Shown: one piece after another, positions 1 to 13,164 of the stretch
Position numbering within the stretch: position 1 is the stretch's first letter
How the letters are laid out: every line of letters starts with the position of its first letter
NCBI GenBank assembly: GCA_030340625.1
Contig: JAOPHQ010002558.1
Coordinates: forward strand, 249,001-313,000
DNA: 64,000 nucleotides
Direction of reading: 5' to 3'
From: Merluccius polli
Taxonomy: Eukaryota > Chordata > Actinopteri > Gadiformes > Merlucciidae
The notes under the pieces: model-generated
Database searches by the model: none
Told to the model about the DNA's origin: nothing
The model's input: the letters and a program-made list of their open reading frames with translations, nothing else
Position numbers and translations under genes: made by a program

Positions 1-27
1 AAATAGAAATACTTGTCTGATCTTAAT

Positions 28-1137
28 GCAGTTTCACACTGATGTTCCTTTTCAACTAGAAAGAGACCCTGTGAAATTTAAAAAAGATCGAACAATCTCT
101 AGGGGTGGCAACATCGTTGTACAATTTGTGCATCTGTATTATACAGAAAATGGGAAGAAAATGGGAAAATCAAGTAGACTGATGACAATACATACAATCT
201 TTTCTTTATTAGCAGGCTTGGAACCTATAGGCTGCAGAGGAACACCTGCTCTGCCATATAGCTCCTCAATCTGTGGATACAGCATCTTTGCTATTTGATA
301 GTGAGATTGGCTTCCACTCTCTGTAGTTGATGATGAAAGATATTTCATTGCACGCAGGATCATCCTTAAAGTGGGTAATTTAGTTCTGGGAAGATGCAAG
401 TCATCTGCAGACACTGCAGGTCCTAGACCTGTGATGAAGCTCTTGTTTTAGATGCCATTACCTTCAGCCTGCAGAGCTCATGACATGCACCAGTTGGATC
501 TTGTTGAGATTGAGAGTCCTACAACCTCTGAACTGCTCCAAGCCTTTGCTTGGGAGACTCTTACTAGCTCACTTAGGACCTCTCTTTCCCTGTCTCTGAG
601 GACTCAACTCATGCAGCACAGTTTGATCTCTCAGCATACTAAGCTGTGTATTAGTATATTAGGCAATTTGATGTCAGCCAGCTTTCTAAATCTCTGCCAG
701 CTGAGTGGTTATCACCAGTTGACTACTGATACTGTTTAATTTTTGGTTATAATATTTTTCAGAAACACAGTGTTGAATAATATTACAGTTGATATTTTAG
801 TGATACTGAATTACTGATGTTTCAAGCCCAACTTTTGCGAAAAAAGCACATTTTTGGTCTGTTCCGGCCAATTTCTCAGCCAATTGCAATTTTGTTTTAT
901 AGATAACTAGTTTTGCAGATAGCTGAGTACATTGTCTATTAAAACATACCCATGGCAGCTCTTTAGCCCTAAAATTGTCATGATTATTGGCAGTATGGGA
1001 AACGCTGGCGCTATTTTCAATTCATTAATATGGTAAAACTTCAGGCTGATGTTGCCACCCCTAAATATTAATATATGGCAAAAATATTTAACAGGGCACA
1101 TTTTTGTATGAAAAGGAACACTTGACTAAAACTGCAT
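28..1137. mobile_element. Candidate DNA transposon with ~90-bp imperfect inverted ends
   Basis: The segment at about 25-115 and the reverse complement of about 1045-1138 align over about 90 bp. Shared blocks in the same order are AATGCAGTTT, TGTTCCTTTTCA, CCCTGT-AAAT and AGGGGTGGCAACATC. This is the layout of long terminal inverted repeats around a 1.1-kb element. The superfamily is not resolved: no convincing target-site duplication is visible and the left end is close to the window edge. Inside is one unassigned reading frame (139-414, minus strand). Confidence 0.5.
139..414 (-). CDS. Unrecognised ORF inside the 28-1137 inverted-repeat element
   Basis: A 91-codon frame starts MSADDLHLPRTKLPTLRMIL and continues with RAMKYLSSSTTESG, then a helix-like IAKMLYPQIEELYGRAGVP stretch. 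The open frame extends about ten codons upstream of the ATG to a TAA. The composition (charged and amphipathic, no low complexity) looks protein-like for the first 80 codons, and the last codons look random. I do not recognise the family. The pattern 'LPTLR-LR-M', then an Ala/Glu-rich helix, then 'G-P' resembles short uncharacterised transposon-associated proteins, but that is only an impression. It is either a remnant of the element's own gene or a chance frame. Confidence 0.25.
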   Translation of the reverse strand: MSADDLHLPRTKLPTLRMILRAMKYLSSSTTESGSQSHYQIAKMLYPQIEELYGRAGVPLQPIGSKPANKEKIVCIVISLLDFPIFFPFSV

Positions 1138-1409
1138 TCAATTCTGAGAAAGTTGGGGCAACTGATGCACCCTACTAGAGATGGTACAGCAATTAGGCTA
1201 GGTTGTATTATATTATCTATATAATTGAGGGTAGGTCATACTACATACACCACATAGATTATGTGATGTGTAGTAGGCTGCTTTGCTTTAAGTACACATG
1301 GTTTATTTGGGGACAGCTGAAACAAACAATATCTCTTCATGCAGGACAAACATTCATTAAGTTAATACAAAGTTACTTTTTTGCTATTCAGGGTGCATCT
1401 TTCCTTAGG

Positions 1410-3919
<2,510 letters not shown>

Positions 3920-4622
3920 CAGTGTTGGGAACGTTACTTTAAAAAAGTAATTAGTTATAGTTACTCACTACTTGTTCCAAAAAGTAACTGAGTTAGTCAT
4001 TGAATTACTTTATAATAAAAGTAACTAATTACCAGGGAAAGTAACTATTTGCGTTACTGTAAAAAAAAAAAAGTTGCTATATGTCAAAGAATTTGGATTT
4101 TTCTGAGCAGTTTTCAGAACGGATGTCGACAAAGTCTTCCCTCCCGGACTAGTGTACACTTTATATGCACGTTCTTGCCTTTGACCTCAATGAATTTGAA
4201 GTAGTGCTTATATCTCCACCTTGAAAATGCCAACTTTTCATCAGATTGCTCTGGACTCGCCATCTCTGCTGCTTCTTCGAATCTGTTTGGTGTGTGTGTA
4301 TGTGGTGCACGTGGCCTGGCTTGTAAAAACACTGGCTCCGATTGGCTACCATGAAAAATGACTCTGCCTTAGCCAAACATAATCGCTTATCTCGTTGTTA
4401 ACCCACCCGGTCTCCTCACTAGCGGTTTGTGTATGGAGCCAGGGGTGCGTTCGGATTACGCAGTTTATTCAATCAATTCATAGTAACGCACCGCATTTAA
4501 CGTTCAGTAACGACAACGGCATTGTAACAACGGAAACAGTAATTGGTTAGATTACCCCGTTACTGAAAAAATAACGGCGTTACATAACGCCATTCTTTTA
4601 AACGGCGTTATACCAAACACTG
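3920..4622. mobile_element. hAT non-autonomous element (703 bp)
   Basis: The ends are CAGTGTTGGGAACGTTACTT and, inverted, CAGTGTTTGGTATAACG; they enclose TAACT/GTTAC-rich subterminal sequence. The flanks TTCATGAC (3912-3919) and CTCATGAC (4623-4630) are an 8-bp target-site duplication with one mismatch, as expected for hAT. No transposase is present. The CAGTG terminus with GTTAC repeats is a common teleost hAT type. Confidence 0.85.
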
Positions 4623-4630
4623 CTCATGAC

Positions 4631-5728
4631 CTATAGACAAATAACTTAAAAGGTTTAAAAAGGTGTCATATGACTACTATTACTACAACAACTTAGTGTT
4701 CTGTGATGCACATATGTTCACTGGGCAATGGATATTACAGGCAGATGTTGATTGGGTTAAAATTATGTTTGAGGAAGTGGATGCACAAAAAAGTTGGGAT
4801 CGCAAACATTTTAAGACCTAAAAATGGGGTCACAGGCCAAAAACTGTTCGGAAACACGGTCACCTAAAGCATAGCGTGCTGTAGTACCGGAGTTGGTTTT
4901 AGCTTTACCAGGTACCAAGCGTACCAACCATGCTGTATGGGTGGAGCTAGCAGAACTGCAGGTCATTGATTGGTTAATTGTAATCATAATAAATGTCTGT
5001 CAATCATACAAATCCCCATCAACATTGGATAGTACAACACTGGTTCACAAAGTAAAAAAATAACTAAGCAACATGACAAACACTGAAAACAAAAAGAAGC
5101 ATTAAGAGTTCTGCTTTATGTTCATGATCTTTTCCATTTATGCTGATTAACAAAGCCCTGGTCGTTTGTGTGTGGTTCATGTGTGCATTACAAATACTCT
5201 GACTAAAGGACATTCTACATCTTTAATAATTCCATCCAGATTAAAATGATCAAAAGCGACAATGCTTTTCTCATGCTTACATTTCGGTAAAAAAAAATGC
5301 AGCAAAAACATTTGTTTTTAGGTATAGTGAGATGACATTTTCTGCTCACATGACAGCTCTGTCACATTTTATATTTCTGGACATTAATGGAAAGTTAACG
5401 GTATACGTATATAGCAAGAATAAAAACAGGTGGCAAGTTAAAATGGTAATAAGTAATAAATCAACTGTTAAATGTGGACTGCAGAAAATAAACAGGCAAT
5501 AGGCAATAGTCAAAGCTCTATGTTCTGCTAGTTGCACAGGTAGTTTTTCACAGACCACTCCTACTTTCACAGCTCTGATCATGCTTCTTGGAGTAGAAAC
5601 ACAACACAGCTCTAGGAATGGTTCAGGGTACTATGCATACCATACTGTGCCATGCCATAAGAGTGAGGAAGGGTGAAGGCAGAGTTGTCCACAGACTTAG
5701 AGTAGACAGACAATTTATATTTGTCCCT
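4631..5728. other. No feature recognised
   Basis: AT-rich sequence with no supported exon and no delimited repeat. It is presumed intronic or intergenic. Confidence 0.5.
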
Positions 5729-5748
5729 ATATATATATCTATATATAT

Positions 5749-5803
<55 letters not shown>
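5729..5803. repeat. (TA)n microsatellite
   Basis: An almost pure TA run with two short interruptions (TATCTATA and TAGATA) near its left end. Confidence 0.97.
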
Positions 5804-5808
<5 letters not shown>

Positions 5809-5864
5809 GTACCCGGCAGGGGGAGGTGCGCTACAATTTATTATTAATCTAAGTAATAAGTGTG

Positions 5865-5890
5865 TGTCAAAGGACACATGTCCTTTGACA
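5865..5890. repeat. 26-bp near-perfect palindrome
   Basis: TGTCAAAGGACA, then CA, then TGTCCTTTGACA: two perfect 12-bp arms around a 2-bp centre. It lies in otherwise featureless sequence (5804-6590). Confidence 0.8.
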
Positions 5891-6594
5891 GTTTTTTTTT
5901 TCACACATTTTTTGTCAGTACTTAACACTAGGTTGTAACGCGTCATGTAGCGTGTATGTTTTTCTTTGTTTCTGACCCTCTTTGTTATCTTCTCTCTGCT
6001 ATCTTCTCAAACTGTTTCACTTCCATGAACAGTCAATGCATCAGATCCACCCTCAGCTTCACCCACACCCTTGAATGTTCCATGTGTTCATTCCACTGGC
6101 ACAACCGACCAAACCCATTCCTGTGACTGGTCCAGTTGTTTGGAATCTGCAGCATTCCTACCCAATCGCTGCCAGCCACACCCTTATTTAAAACCCATCT
6201 TGTTGCCGAATGTGTGTCTTTTAAATTTCTTTGGATTGCAGAGCGACAGACTATCTTTGTATTTGTGAGTTATCTCTAGTATTGTATTTGTCCTTTGTGT
6301 ATGCTATCTTATAGGTAGAAGGACCAGGTAAGATTGGGGTAACCCCACACTGCACATATGTTTTATTTTCCCCCTTTTTTTAGTTTGGGACCCAGTTAGA
6401 GTATTCAGGTACTATAGAACTTTAGTTAGTTGAGTATTTTGTTACGTTTTTTGATTTGGCACCACCTGTGGCTACTTTGTTACATTTAAGCTTCAGTATA
6501 TATGTACCACTATGTTCACGACTGTAAATATTGTAAGTATCTAGACCAAAAGGCCTAAACCGAAGCAGTTTTTAAAAAAAGAACCACATTACTT

Positions 6595-6785
6595 CAAAAG
6601 CCTTGTTCATTTTGTGAATGGACTTAGTATTTGTGCAAATAGTCTAAGAAGTACTATGAACTACTTTTACTGTGTAGGTTTTGAGTAATCCAATGTCTCC
6701 TTCTGGAGAACAAGAATAAGCCTTTTCCCCTCACTTTGATGTGGGCTAAAACCAATTTCTTCCACAAGTAGACACTTTTTCTCAA
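6595..6785 (-). repeat. Inverted copy of the ~175-bp satellite unit
   Basis: Read on the minus strand, this contains the same blocks as the tandem array at 8423-10080: GGCTTATTCTTGTTCTCC, then ATTGGATTACTCAAAACCTAC, then GTAAAAGTAGTTCATAGTA and TTTGTGCA-ATAGTCTAAG-type sequence (all reverse-complemented on the plus strand). It faces the array across the element at 6797-8299. Confidence 0.75.
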
Positions 6786-6796
6786 TAGGTAACAGT

Positions 6797-8299
6797 CAGT
6801 ACGTTTACATGACACTCAAGAAAGTCGACTTATTGGCTTAATCCAACTATGATTGGATTACTAAGATGCATGTATACACCTTAGTCGAGCTATAATCGGT
6901 TCGAATCGACTTACTCATTATCGAGTTAAGACCCCTAGATTATGCGATTCATAGTCGACTAAGCGTGCATGTAGCCAATCGAATTGGCTTATGCGTTGAA
7001 TTGCGTTCTGCGCATGCTCGAGATCTCTTCCCGGGGCCGTGAGCCGGAAGTAGAAGGAGACGATAGTCGTGTTGTTGTTGTTGTCGCCGCCGTCGGATAA
7101 GGGATAACGAGAAATGGCGATTTATTTAAAAAGGTGGCGCAGAAGATGGAGGAAGCCGGTGAATGTAGTTACCCCCTATAAGAATTGTGTCCCGGCCGCG
7201 GGAGCGCGCATGGCATGCATTCATTAAAGGTGGAAGCGCACGGACACTACGCTTCGATTTCACCCAAGGCTGAATTAAAAGTACATGTTTTTCTAAATGT
7301 GGGTCATCAACGAGGTTGTAAAGTAGTAACTTCGGGCACATCTGTCAAAATAAATGTTTTCTCCCGACGTGTTTACGATCTTTATTCATTCATTCGGGGC
7401 TGTTCTGGTGGGAGAAATATGTTTTCAGTAGACAGCTGTCAACTAACTTTGGGTCGGCAATTTATTTAAAAAGCTGGCGCAGAAGATGGAGGAAGCCGGT
7501 GCCGTGCCAATGTAGTTACCCCTATAAGGAGTGTATCATCATCAACATGCATTCAGTACACACTATGCCTCAATTTAACCCAAGGCTGAATTAAAAGTCC
7601 ATGTTTTTCTAAATGTTGCTCATCAACGAGGTTGTAAAATAACTACGATCTTTATTCATTCATTGCGCCGCGGCCGAACTGACGGCGGTATTCTCTGATA
7701 TTATGAATCTTACAGACTGCGTCGGGGTCTCCGACTCTCTGGTACACAACAAGTAAAGACTCCTAGTCGGGTTTATCTCGCCCATGGGGAAAAGGAATTG
7801 GGGGAAATTAACTTTGGCTTTGACTCTCTGAAGTCCAGACTGAAACGCGACATGGAGGAGAAAGCGATGTTTCAGCAGACAGCTGTCAGTTCACTTCGGG
7901 TCCATATCATTTCTCCATTGACGCTCCACTGTTCCTCTCGGTCGTATGCGGACTCCTCCGGCGGCAGAGCAGCGGAGGAGTCGGCATACGAGAGGAGGAA
8001 CAATGGAGCGTCAATGGAGAAATGATATGGACCCGAAGTGAACTGACAGCTGTCTGCTGAAACATCGCTTTCTCGAATGAGTTTGTTGTTGCTGGTGACG
8101 TAAAGGGGTCAACCGGTGGCTCTATTAGCACTAGTTGAAATGGGCACAGCGCCACCTATCGTACCGGGGCATTACACGCTTCGGCCAATGAATCGATTTA
8201 CTCGCCGCCATGTATATGCGGACAATTGCAGTTGTCCAGTTGCGGAGCATAGACGAGCTATGGCTTTAATCGATATAATCTGTGCATGTAAACGTACTG
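6797..8299. mobile_element. DNA transposon with CAGTACGTTTACATG ends and AGT target duplication
   Basis: The left end CAGTACGTTTACATGACACT is mirrored on the right by TGCATGTAAACGTACTG. The flanks AGT (6794-6796) and AGT (8300-8302) are a candidate 3-bp duplication. The 1.5-kb interior has no transposase but shows unusual internal structure. A roughly 110-bp block is repeated directly (about 7118-7195 and 7459-7540), followed by a second shared block (ACCCAAGGCTGAATTAAAAG at about 7263 and 7579). There is also a 217-bp inverted repeat (7858-8074). Superfamily not assigned; a 3-bp duplication would fit Harbinger or CACTA-type elements. Confidence 0.7.
7858..8074. repeat. Long palindrome (~100-bp arms)
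   Basis: The left arm from GAGAAAGCGATGTTTCAGCA and the right arm ending at TCTC (8074) are reverse complements over about 100 bp, with only a few mismatches around a short GC-rich centre (GGCGGCAGAGCAGCGG). A further diverged copy of part of the arm (CAGTAGACAGCTGTCAACTA) lies at about 7427, so the block exists three times in the element. Confidence 0.9.
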
Positions 8300-8302
8300 A
8301 GT

Positions 8303-8422
8303 GTAACCTAACGAGTTACATTTCAATGGCAGTAATCTTGTAATGTAATGTTACAAGATTACCGCCATTAAGTAATCTTGTTACTTTTAAGTTACTTATA
8401 AAAGTAACCTTACCCAACACTG
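8303..8422. mobile_element. hAT terminal remnant
   Basis: The reverse complement begins CAGTGTTGGGTAAGGTTACT and is rich in GTTAC/AGTAAC words, like the 3920-4622 element. A hairpin (AATCTTGTAA-TGTAATG-TTACAAGATT) lies at about 8333-8360. The opposite end is missing, so only one terminus is present. Confidence 0.6.
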
Positions 8423-10080
8423 TTGTTGTTCTCTGGAAGGGACTCTTACATTGGATTACTCAAAAACTACAGTTAAAGGTGTTCCTAGTATTTGTGCATG
8501 TAGTCTAAAAAGTACTTATTCTAGCAGTATTAGGCTCATGAACTACTTATGGAAGAAATGGGTTTTATCTGACCTCAAAGTTAGATGAAAAGGCTTATTC
8601 TTATTCTCTAGAAGGGACTGACTTGGATTACTCAAAAACTACACAGTAAAAGTCAGGGTTTCGCATTAATGTATTAGACTGTCAGACAGAGTCAGCCACA
8701 GTCTCCCCTCACACACAAAACACATCTATTTTATATGAAAAAAATACATTGTTCCATGTTAGATTAGATACTGTTAAAATGCAACTATAAAAACGTCCAA
8801 TTAGTTATGACGCCTATGCCTTTATTTCTGTTTACTACTACATCATGTACTGTTCTCTGTTGTGCACGGTGGGCGCAGCCGTGCATTGCAGTCATCCCGA
8901 GTGCCTACATGAAGAAGGCAACATTTGCTAAAGTGCAACCTAATAGAGTAGGTAGGCATTTAAAGAAGAAAGTACAAATTCCTGCAACAATTAATATGGT
9001 TTCACCTTCAACCTGTTCTCATCCCCTTCCCTGCCAGACCTGTCTCTAACCAACCACTGTTCTTGAGGAGTGGATCAGGAGGCAATTGAGGAGTAGGGAT
9101 CAGTATTAAATGGCCTTTCTTTCATGTATCAGTTAAACAATAGATCCCCTGCAGACCAACTGGTCTATGTGCCAATCTCACACAGGTATCACATCCCGCC
9201 TGTTGTTAAAACATAGAGAGGGCATGGGCAGGTTCTTCAAATAACGGTAACCCAATAGAAAATTGCACCTTTTTGTATTGTATAGCCTAGAAAACAGGTG
9301 AGGCCTCTGATAGGACCGCCCTTGTCATGTGTTTTTAAACTGTTGTATATGATGAGTAAACAAGAGAGTCAACCATATAGCAGGATGGTGCTGGTGGTTG
9401 GGGTATCCTGCAATGCAATGTTCGATATACACCCATTTCATTGCTCAATAGCATGTTGAACAAAAATGTCGTACTCAATAGCATGTTTTGAAGAAGGAAC
9501 ATTTACAATCCAGCCTTGACACTGGTAAAAGTAGTTCATAGTATGTGTGCATGTAGTCTAAGAACTACTCATTCCAGCAGTATAAGGCTCATTAAAAATG
9601 AGTTTTATCCCACATCAAAGTTAGATGAAAAGGCTTATTCTTGTTCCCTAGAAGGGACTTTGAGATTGGATTACTCAAAAACTACACAGTAAAAGTAGTT
9701 CATAGTATTTGTGCAAGTAGTCTAAGAAATAAAAATTCCAGCAGTATAAGGTTCAGGCTTGAACCACTTGTTAGAAATGGGTTTTATCCCACATCAAAGT
9801 TAGGCAAAAAGGCTTATTATTGTTCTTTAGAAGGAAATTTGACATTGGATTACAAAAAAAAACTACACAGTTAAAGGTGTTCATAGTATTTGTGCAAGTA
9901 GTCTAAGAAGTACTTATTCCAAAAATATTAGGCTTATGAACTACTTACGGAAGAAATGTTTTTTATCCTACATAACATTTAGTTGAAGTAGTTCATAGTA
10001 TTTGTGCAAGTAGTCATTTCATCAGAAGTATTCATTTCATCAGCCTAAGTGTCTTGAACTACTTATGGACCTGCTTAATT
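8423..10080 (+). repeat. Satellite-like tandem repeats (~175-bp unit), interrupted
   Basis: Units start near GGCTTATTCTTGTTCTCTAG and contain TTGGATTACTCAAAAACTAC, GTAGTTCATAGTATTTGTGC, AAGTAGTCTAAGAA, TCCAGCAGTATAAGG and GGGTTTTATCCCACATCAAA. Units or partial units begin at about 8423, 8592, 9519, 9630, 9809 and 9984. The interval about 8660-9515 carries no recognisable unit. The copies are diverged by roughly 10-20 percent by eye, so the array is not recent. Confidence 0.75.
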
Positions 10081-10100
10081 GCTTACCAGTATTAGAATTA

Positions 10101-10124
10101 GGGGGGGGGGGGGGGGGGGGGGGG
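10101..10124. repeat. Poly(G) run of 24
   Basis: 24 consecutive G on the plus strand, directly after the satellite array. Confidence 0.97.
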
Positions 10125-10295
10125 TGGGTTAATTGTAATGGACTCCATCAGTTGGCTTCCCTTTCATTTTTCAATGAACACTGTTCTGTTCGCAACACTG
10201 TTCTGTTCGCAAATAATGGAAATGAAACCCCAAGCCATCCTTTACTTTGAAATCTGGACATATTCCTAGGTGGGATTTGCGGTAGCTTTAAAGTA

Positions 10296-10605
10296 ATTAT
10301 CTCGAAGATTTTCATGTAAATAAATGTCTGTTAAGTCACTATCTATCACCAAATTAAGTAACACAATGGTGATTGAGCCTATGGCCCACTGATGAAAGCC
10401 CTTGCATTTGCAGTATTATGAATGTTACGAACTGGGTGTCGGTGGCGACACACCTGCAATTACCTCTTTTTGCCATACCTCAGCCTCTTTTTGTCGCCAA
10501 AGAGAACAGAACGAAAATCTTCAAGATTGATTTTCATGTAAATAATAGTCTGTTAAGTTACTATCTATCGCCGAATGCGGTAACACAATGATGATTGAGC
10601 CTGCA
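10296..10605. repeat. Direct repeat pair of ~86 bp
   Basis: The segments at about 10296-10381 and 10517-10602 share TTTTCATGTAAATAA, GTCTGTTAAGT, ACTATCTATC, GTAACACAATG and GATTGAGCCT in the same order. The two copies are separated by 135 bp. The origin is unknown. Confidence 0.75.
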
Positions 10606-10918
10606 GAATTTGAGAATACTCGAATATGAGACTGTATTTGAAAGTCACTTCCAACAGCTCTCCAGGGGTGTTTCATTGCGATTACCGTAAACGTTACATC
10701 AATTGCGCACTTGAAATACAGAGGCGGCTGGTTTGACCACACAAACACGAATGATGGTTAGCTTGACCGCAGTGGATTTCTAGATATTCCATTTAGTTCA
10801 GAAAACAAGTGGAATGGGATTCATATGAGGTTTAAAATACGGCTAAACAGATTTGTGGAACGAGATCAAGTTAGCGTGCTAATTAGCATGAAGAGAAATT
10901 AGTCAAATCAGTCCCATA

Positions 10919-10942
10919 AGTTATTGACTTGAGTCAATAACT
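10919..10942. repeat. Short inverted repeat
   Basis: AGTTATTGAC-TTGA-GTCAATAACT: perfect 10-bp arms with a 4-bp centre. The rest of 10606-11212 shows no gene. Confidence 0.8.
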
Positions 10943-11212
10943 GAGTATCTGCAGCACTCCTCAATGCTCAACTCTAATAGGTGAGTAGAGCAAACGGACT
11001 GTTTTTGTTTTATTTATCAGCCATTCAGGATTAGATATTCATCAGGAATCTCTGCCTAGCAACTGAAACCCGTTTTTATCGGATTGGGATTCAGGGATTG
11101 AATAGTTCGCGAATCGAACTGCCCAAGCAGAGCAGCAGAACACTACAGTAAACACGCCTACCCACAGATGACTTAACCCGCAGACGACTTTGAGTCGCAT
11201 ACACACTGTATG

Positions 11213-11917
11213 GTCACACCAAAAGATTCATGAGCAGCAAAAGTGGCCGACAGCCATTCATTTTCGATGAGAGTTGGCGACGAGCGGCGTCAATGTTAGC
11301 AGCACTGAGCGGCACAAAATCCGCATCCAGAGTGATTAGGAGAGTTTAAATTATTTTAACTAACTATGCAAATGTGCGGTGTCGGCACTGAAGCAGCAAC
11401 CAATAGCAGAGCTGGATTATATTTGTTGATGTCTCCGGTGTCCCGGATCCATAGTCAGTCTTTTTGTCTACCGGGACACAAAGATAGACACAAACACAAA
11501 CCTGATCTTCTGATTTCTGAACCTGATTTCTGTTTGTTGTATTGTGTACTGACAGCGAAGAACCAGGTAAATTTCCTTGTGTGCGGAAACATACTAGCCG
11601 ACAATATGATTCTGATTCGATTATTAGATTAGATACAACTTTGATTCCAATTATGTTGCCATGCATACAATATCCAAAACTCAATTGCTTGAAAATATGA
11701 TTTGCTTACTAAATAATAAACAGGGGAAACGTGGAAAATTGTTGATTTGATAATGCTTTCTCGTGTGCCAAGAGCTCTACAGCCAATTTGATATCGGGCA
11801 CAACTGAACTTGATGTCTGCAGCACTGCTTGAGCGATCCGCCTCCTGGTGATGGCTGGGCAGGGCATAGCCAGCGGCCAGAGCGCCCACAGGCGCAAATT
11901 AATCTTTTGGTGTGACA
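11213..11917. mobile_element. Non-autonomous element with GTCACACCAAAAGATT ends (copy A)
   Basis: GTCACACCAAAAGATTCATG at 11213 is mirrored by AATCTTTTGGTGTGAC ending near 11917. The interior is homologous, in inverted orientation, to the core at about 23565-24170. Shared pieces include ATGAGCAGCAAAAG, TTCATTTTC-ATGAG, ATGCAAATG-GCGG-GTCGGC, ACTAAATAATAAACAGGGGA and AACTTGATGTCTGCAG. A clear target duplication was not found. Confidence 0.65.
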
Positions 11918-12120
11918 CTGCGGTTAGAAGGGGGAAGAAGAGAGGCGACTAGAGTGAAGCGTGGCTATGTGAACCGATTTGAGCGCACACACACAAATTA
12001 CTACTTGAGGCCAGATAAAATATACATTTGCGCATCAGAATAGTAGCTGGCAGGAATATCTCACTAGGCGGCTGTTTAACAGCAGCCGGTGTTCATGGAG
12101 AACTCTGGTGAAGGTCTCAC

Positions 12121-12178
12121 CTGCATGGTAGGCCACAGAACCCCGACTCCAGCCTGGGTGTCTGTTCTTGGGGTAGTC
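12121..12178 (-). CDS. spryd3: spryd3 coding exon 7 (SPRY 2, last exon seen)
   Basis: This short exon of 58 nt (ATGCAG/GACTAC acceptor, GCAG/GTGAGACC donor) encodes 19 codons plus one base: DYPKNRHPGWSRGSVAYHA. It carries the GWxxxSVAYH signature of the second SPRY domain. The human protein continues DDGK-FHG; the split G/AT aspartate codon needs an exon further left. None was recognised in the 12 kb that remain, so the last exons are probably outside the window. Confidence 0.94.
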
Positions 12179-13084
12179 CTGCATGAAGAAGCAAAACATG
12201 TTTCCTGTAAAGAAAGCATTCAAAAACATAATATGCAGACAAATTAGCATTCGACTTGGATAGTCTATATGTTGAGACCAAATGTAATGTGTGTGCGTGC
12301 GGCAATGCATAGTGATCGTCCATTACACAGTGACCATTTAAACAAACAAAAACTATGTATGTGTAGTATGTATGTGTAATAGGATATGTAATGTTACATA
12401 ATTGACCACTATATTCACTGAGCAGGTGTTGCACATTGTCTATCCTCAATTTCCTCAATCACAAGGAACAAGTCTACATGCAGAGAAGAGTGCACATCGA
12501 AAACTGATGAACTGCGTCACAGAAAACATGCCTTAGGTTCAACTCTCTTGAATGTTTTGTGTCGTAGTCTTGAAAACTTTCTCTCACCATGCCAGCAGAA
12601 GTAACTAATGGGCCAACATTTGGATAACATCAGAGTGTGACTAAGAGGCAATTACCAAAAATATTTATCTGGCTGTGCTGCGCCTCCATTAGCGTTGACA
12701 CACAGGAGCAAGGGGAAAACAGGAGGAGATGGGACATGAGCTCACACGTGCGTATGGGTGTGTTTATATGTCTGTGCGTATGTTATCAATGTTTGTTTTA
12801 TTGTGTGTCTGGCATGCCTTCTGTCATACGCGAAATCATTTCCTCACGTAAACTAAATAATTAAAAAAGATTTTAAAACACCCAAAAGTATTCTACTGGT
12901 GGCATGTTAAACCCCTGTAACATTTACAAGTAAATTAACAAACAGGGCCCCAGTGAGTTTATGTATCTGAGGGAAATGCATGTCTTGATTAAAACTGCAG
13001 GTGCAGACGATGGCGACATTTCTTCTCAAGCAGGTGGTAATAGTAAAATTCCACCGCATTATGGGCAGATGGACAAAAAGGCAG

Positions 13085-13161
<77 letters not shown>
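13085..13161. repeat. (CA)n microsatellite
   Basis: About 38 uninterrupted CA units inside a spryd3 intron. Confidence 0.98.

Positions 13162-13164
<3 letters not shown>

Noticed and set aside
452..739. 95-codon plus-strand frame inside the 28-1137 element
   Set aside because: Ser/Leu-rich, no motif, no splice support; likely chance.
5618..5946. Frames of about 106 codons through the TA repeat
   Set aside because: Ile-Tyr repeats come from (TA)n; the flanks have no protein-like signal.
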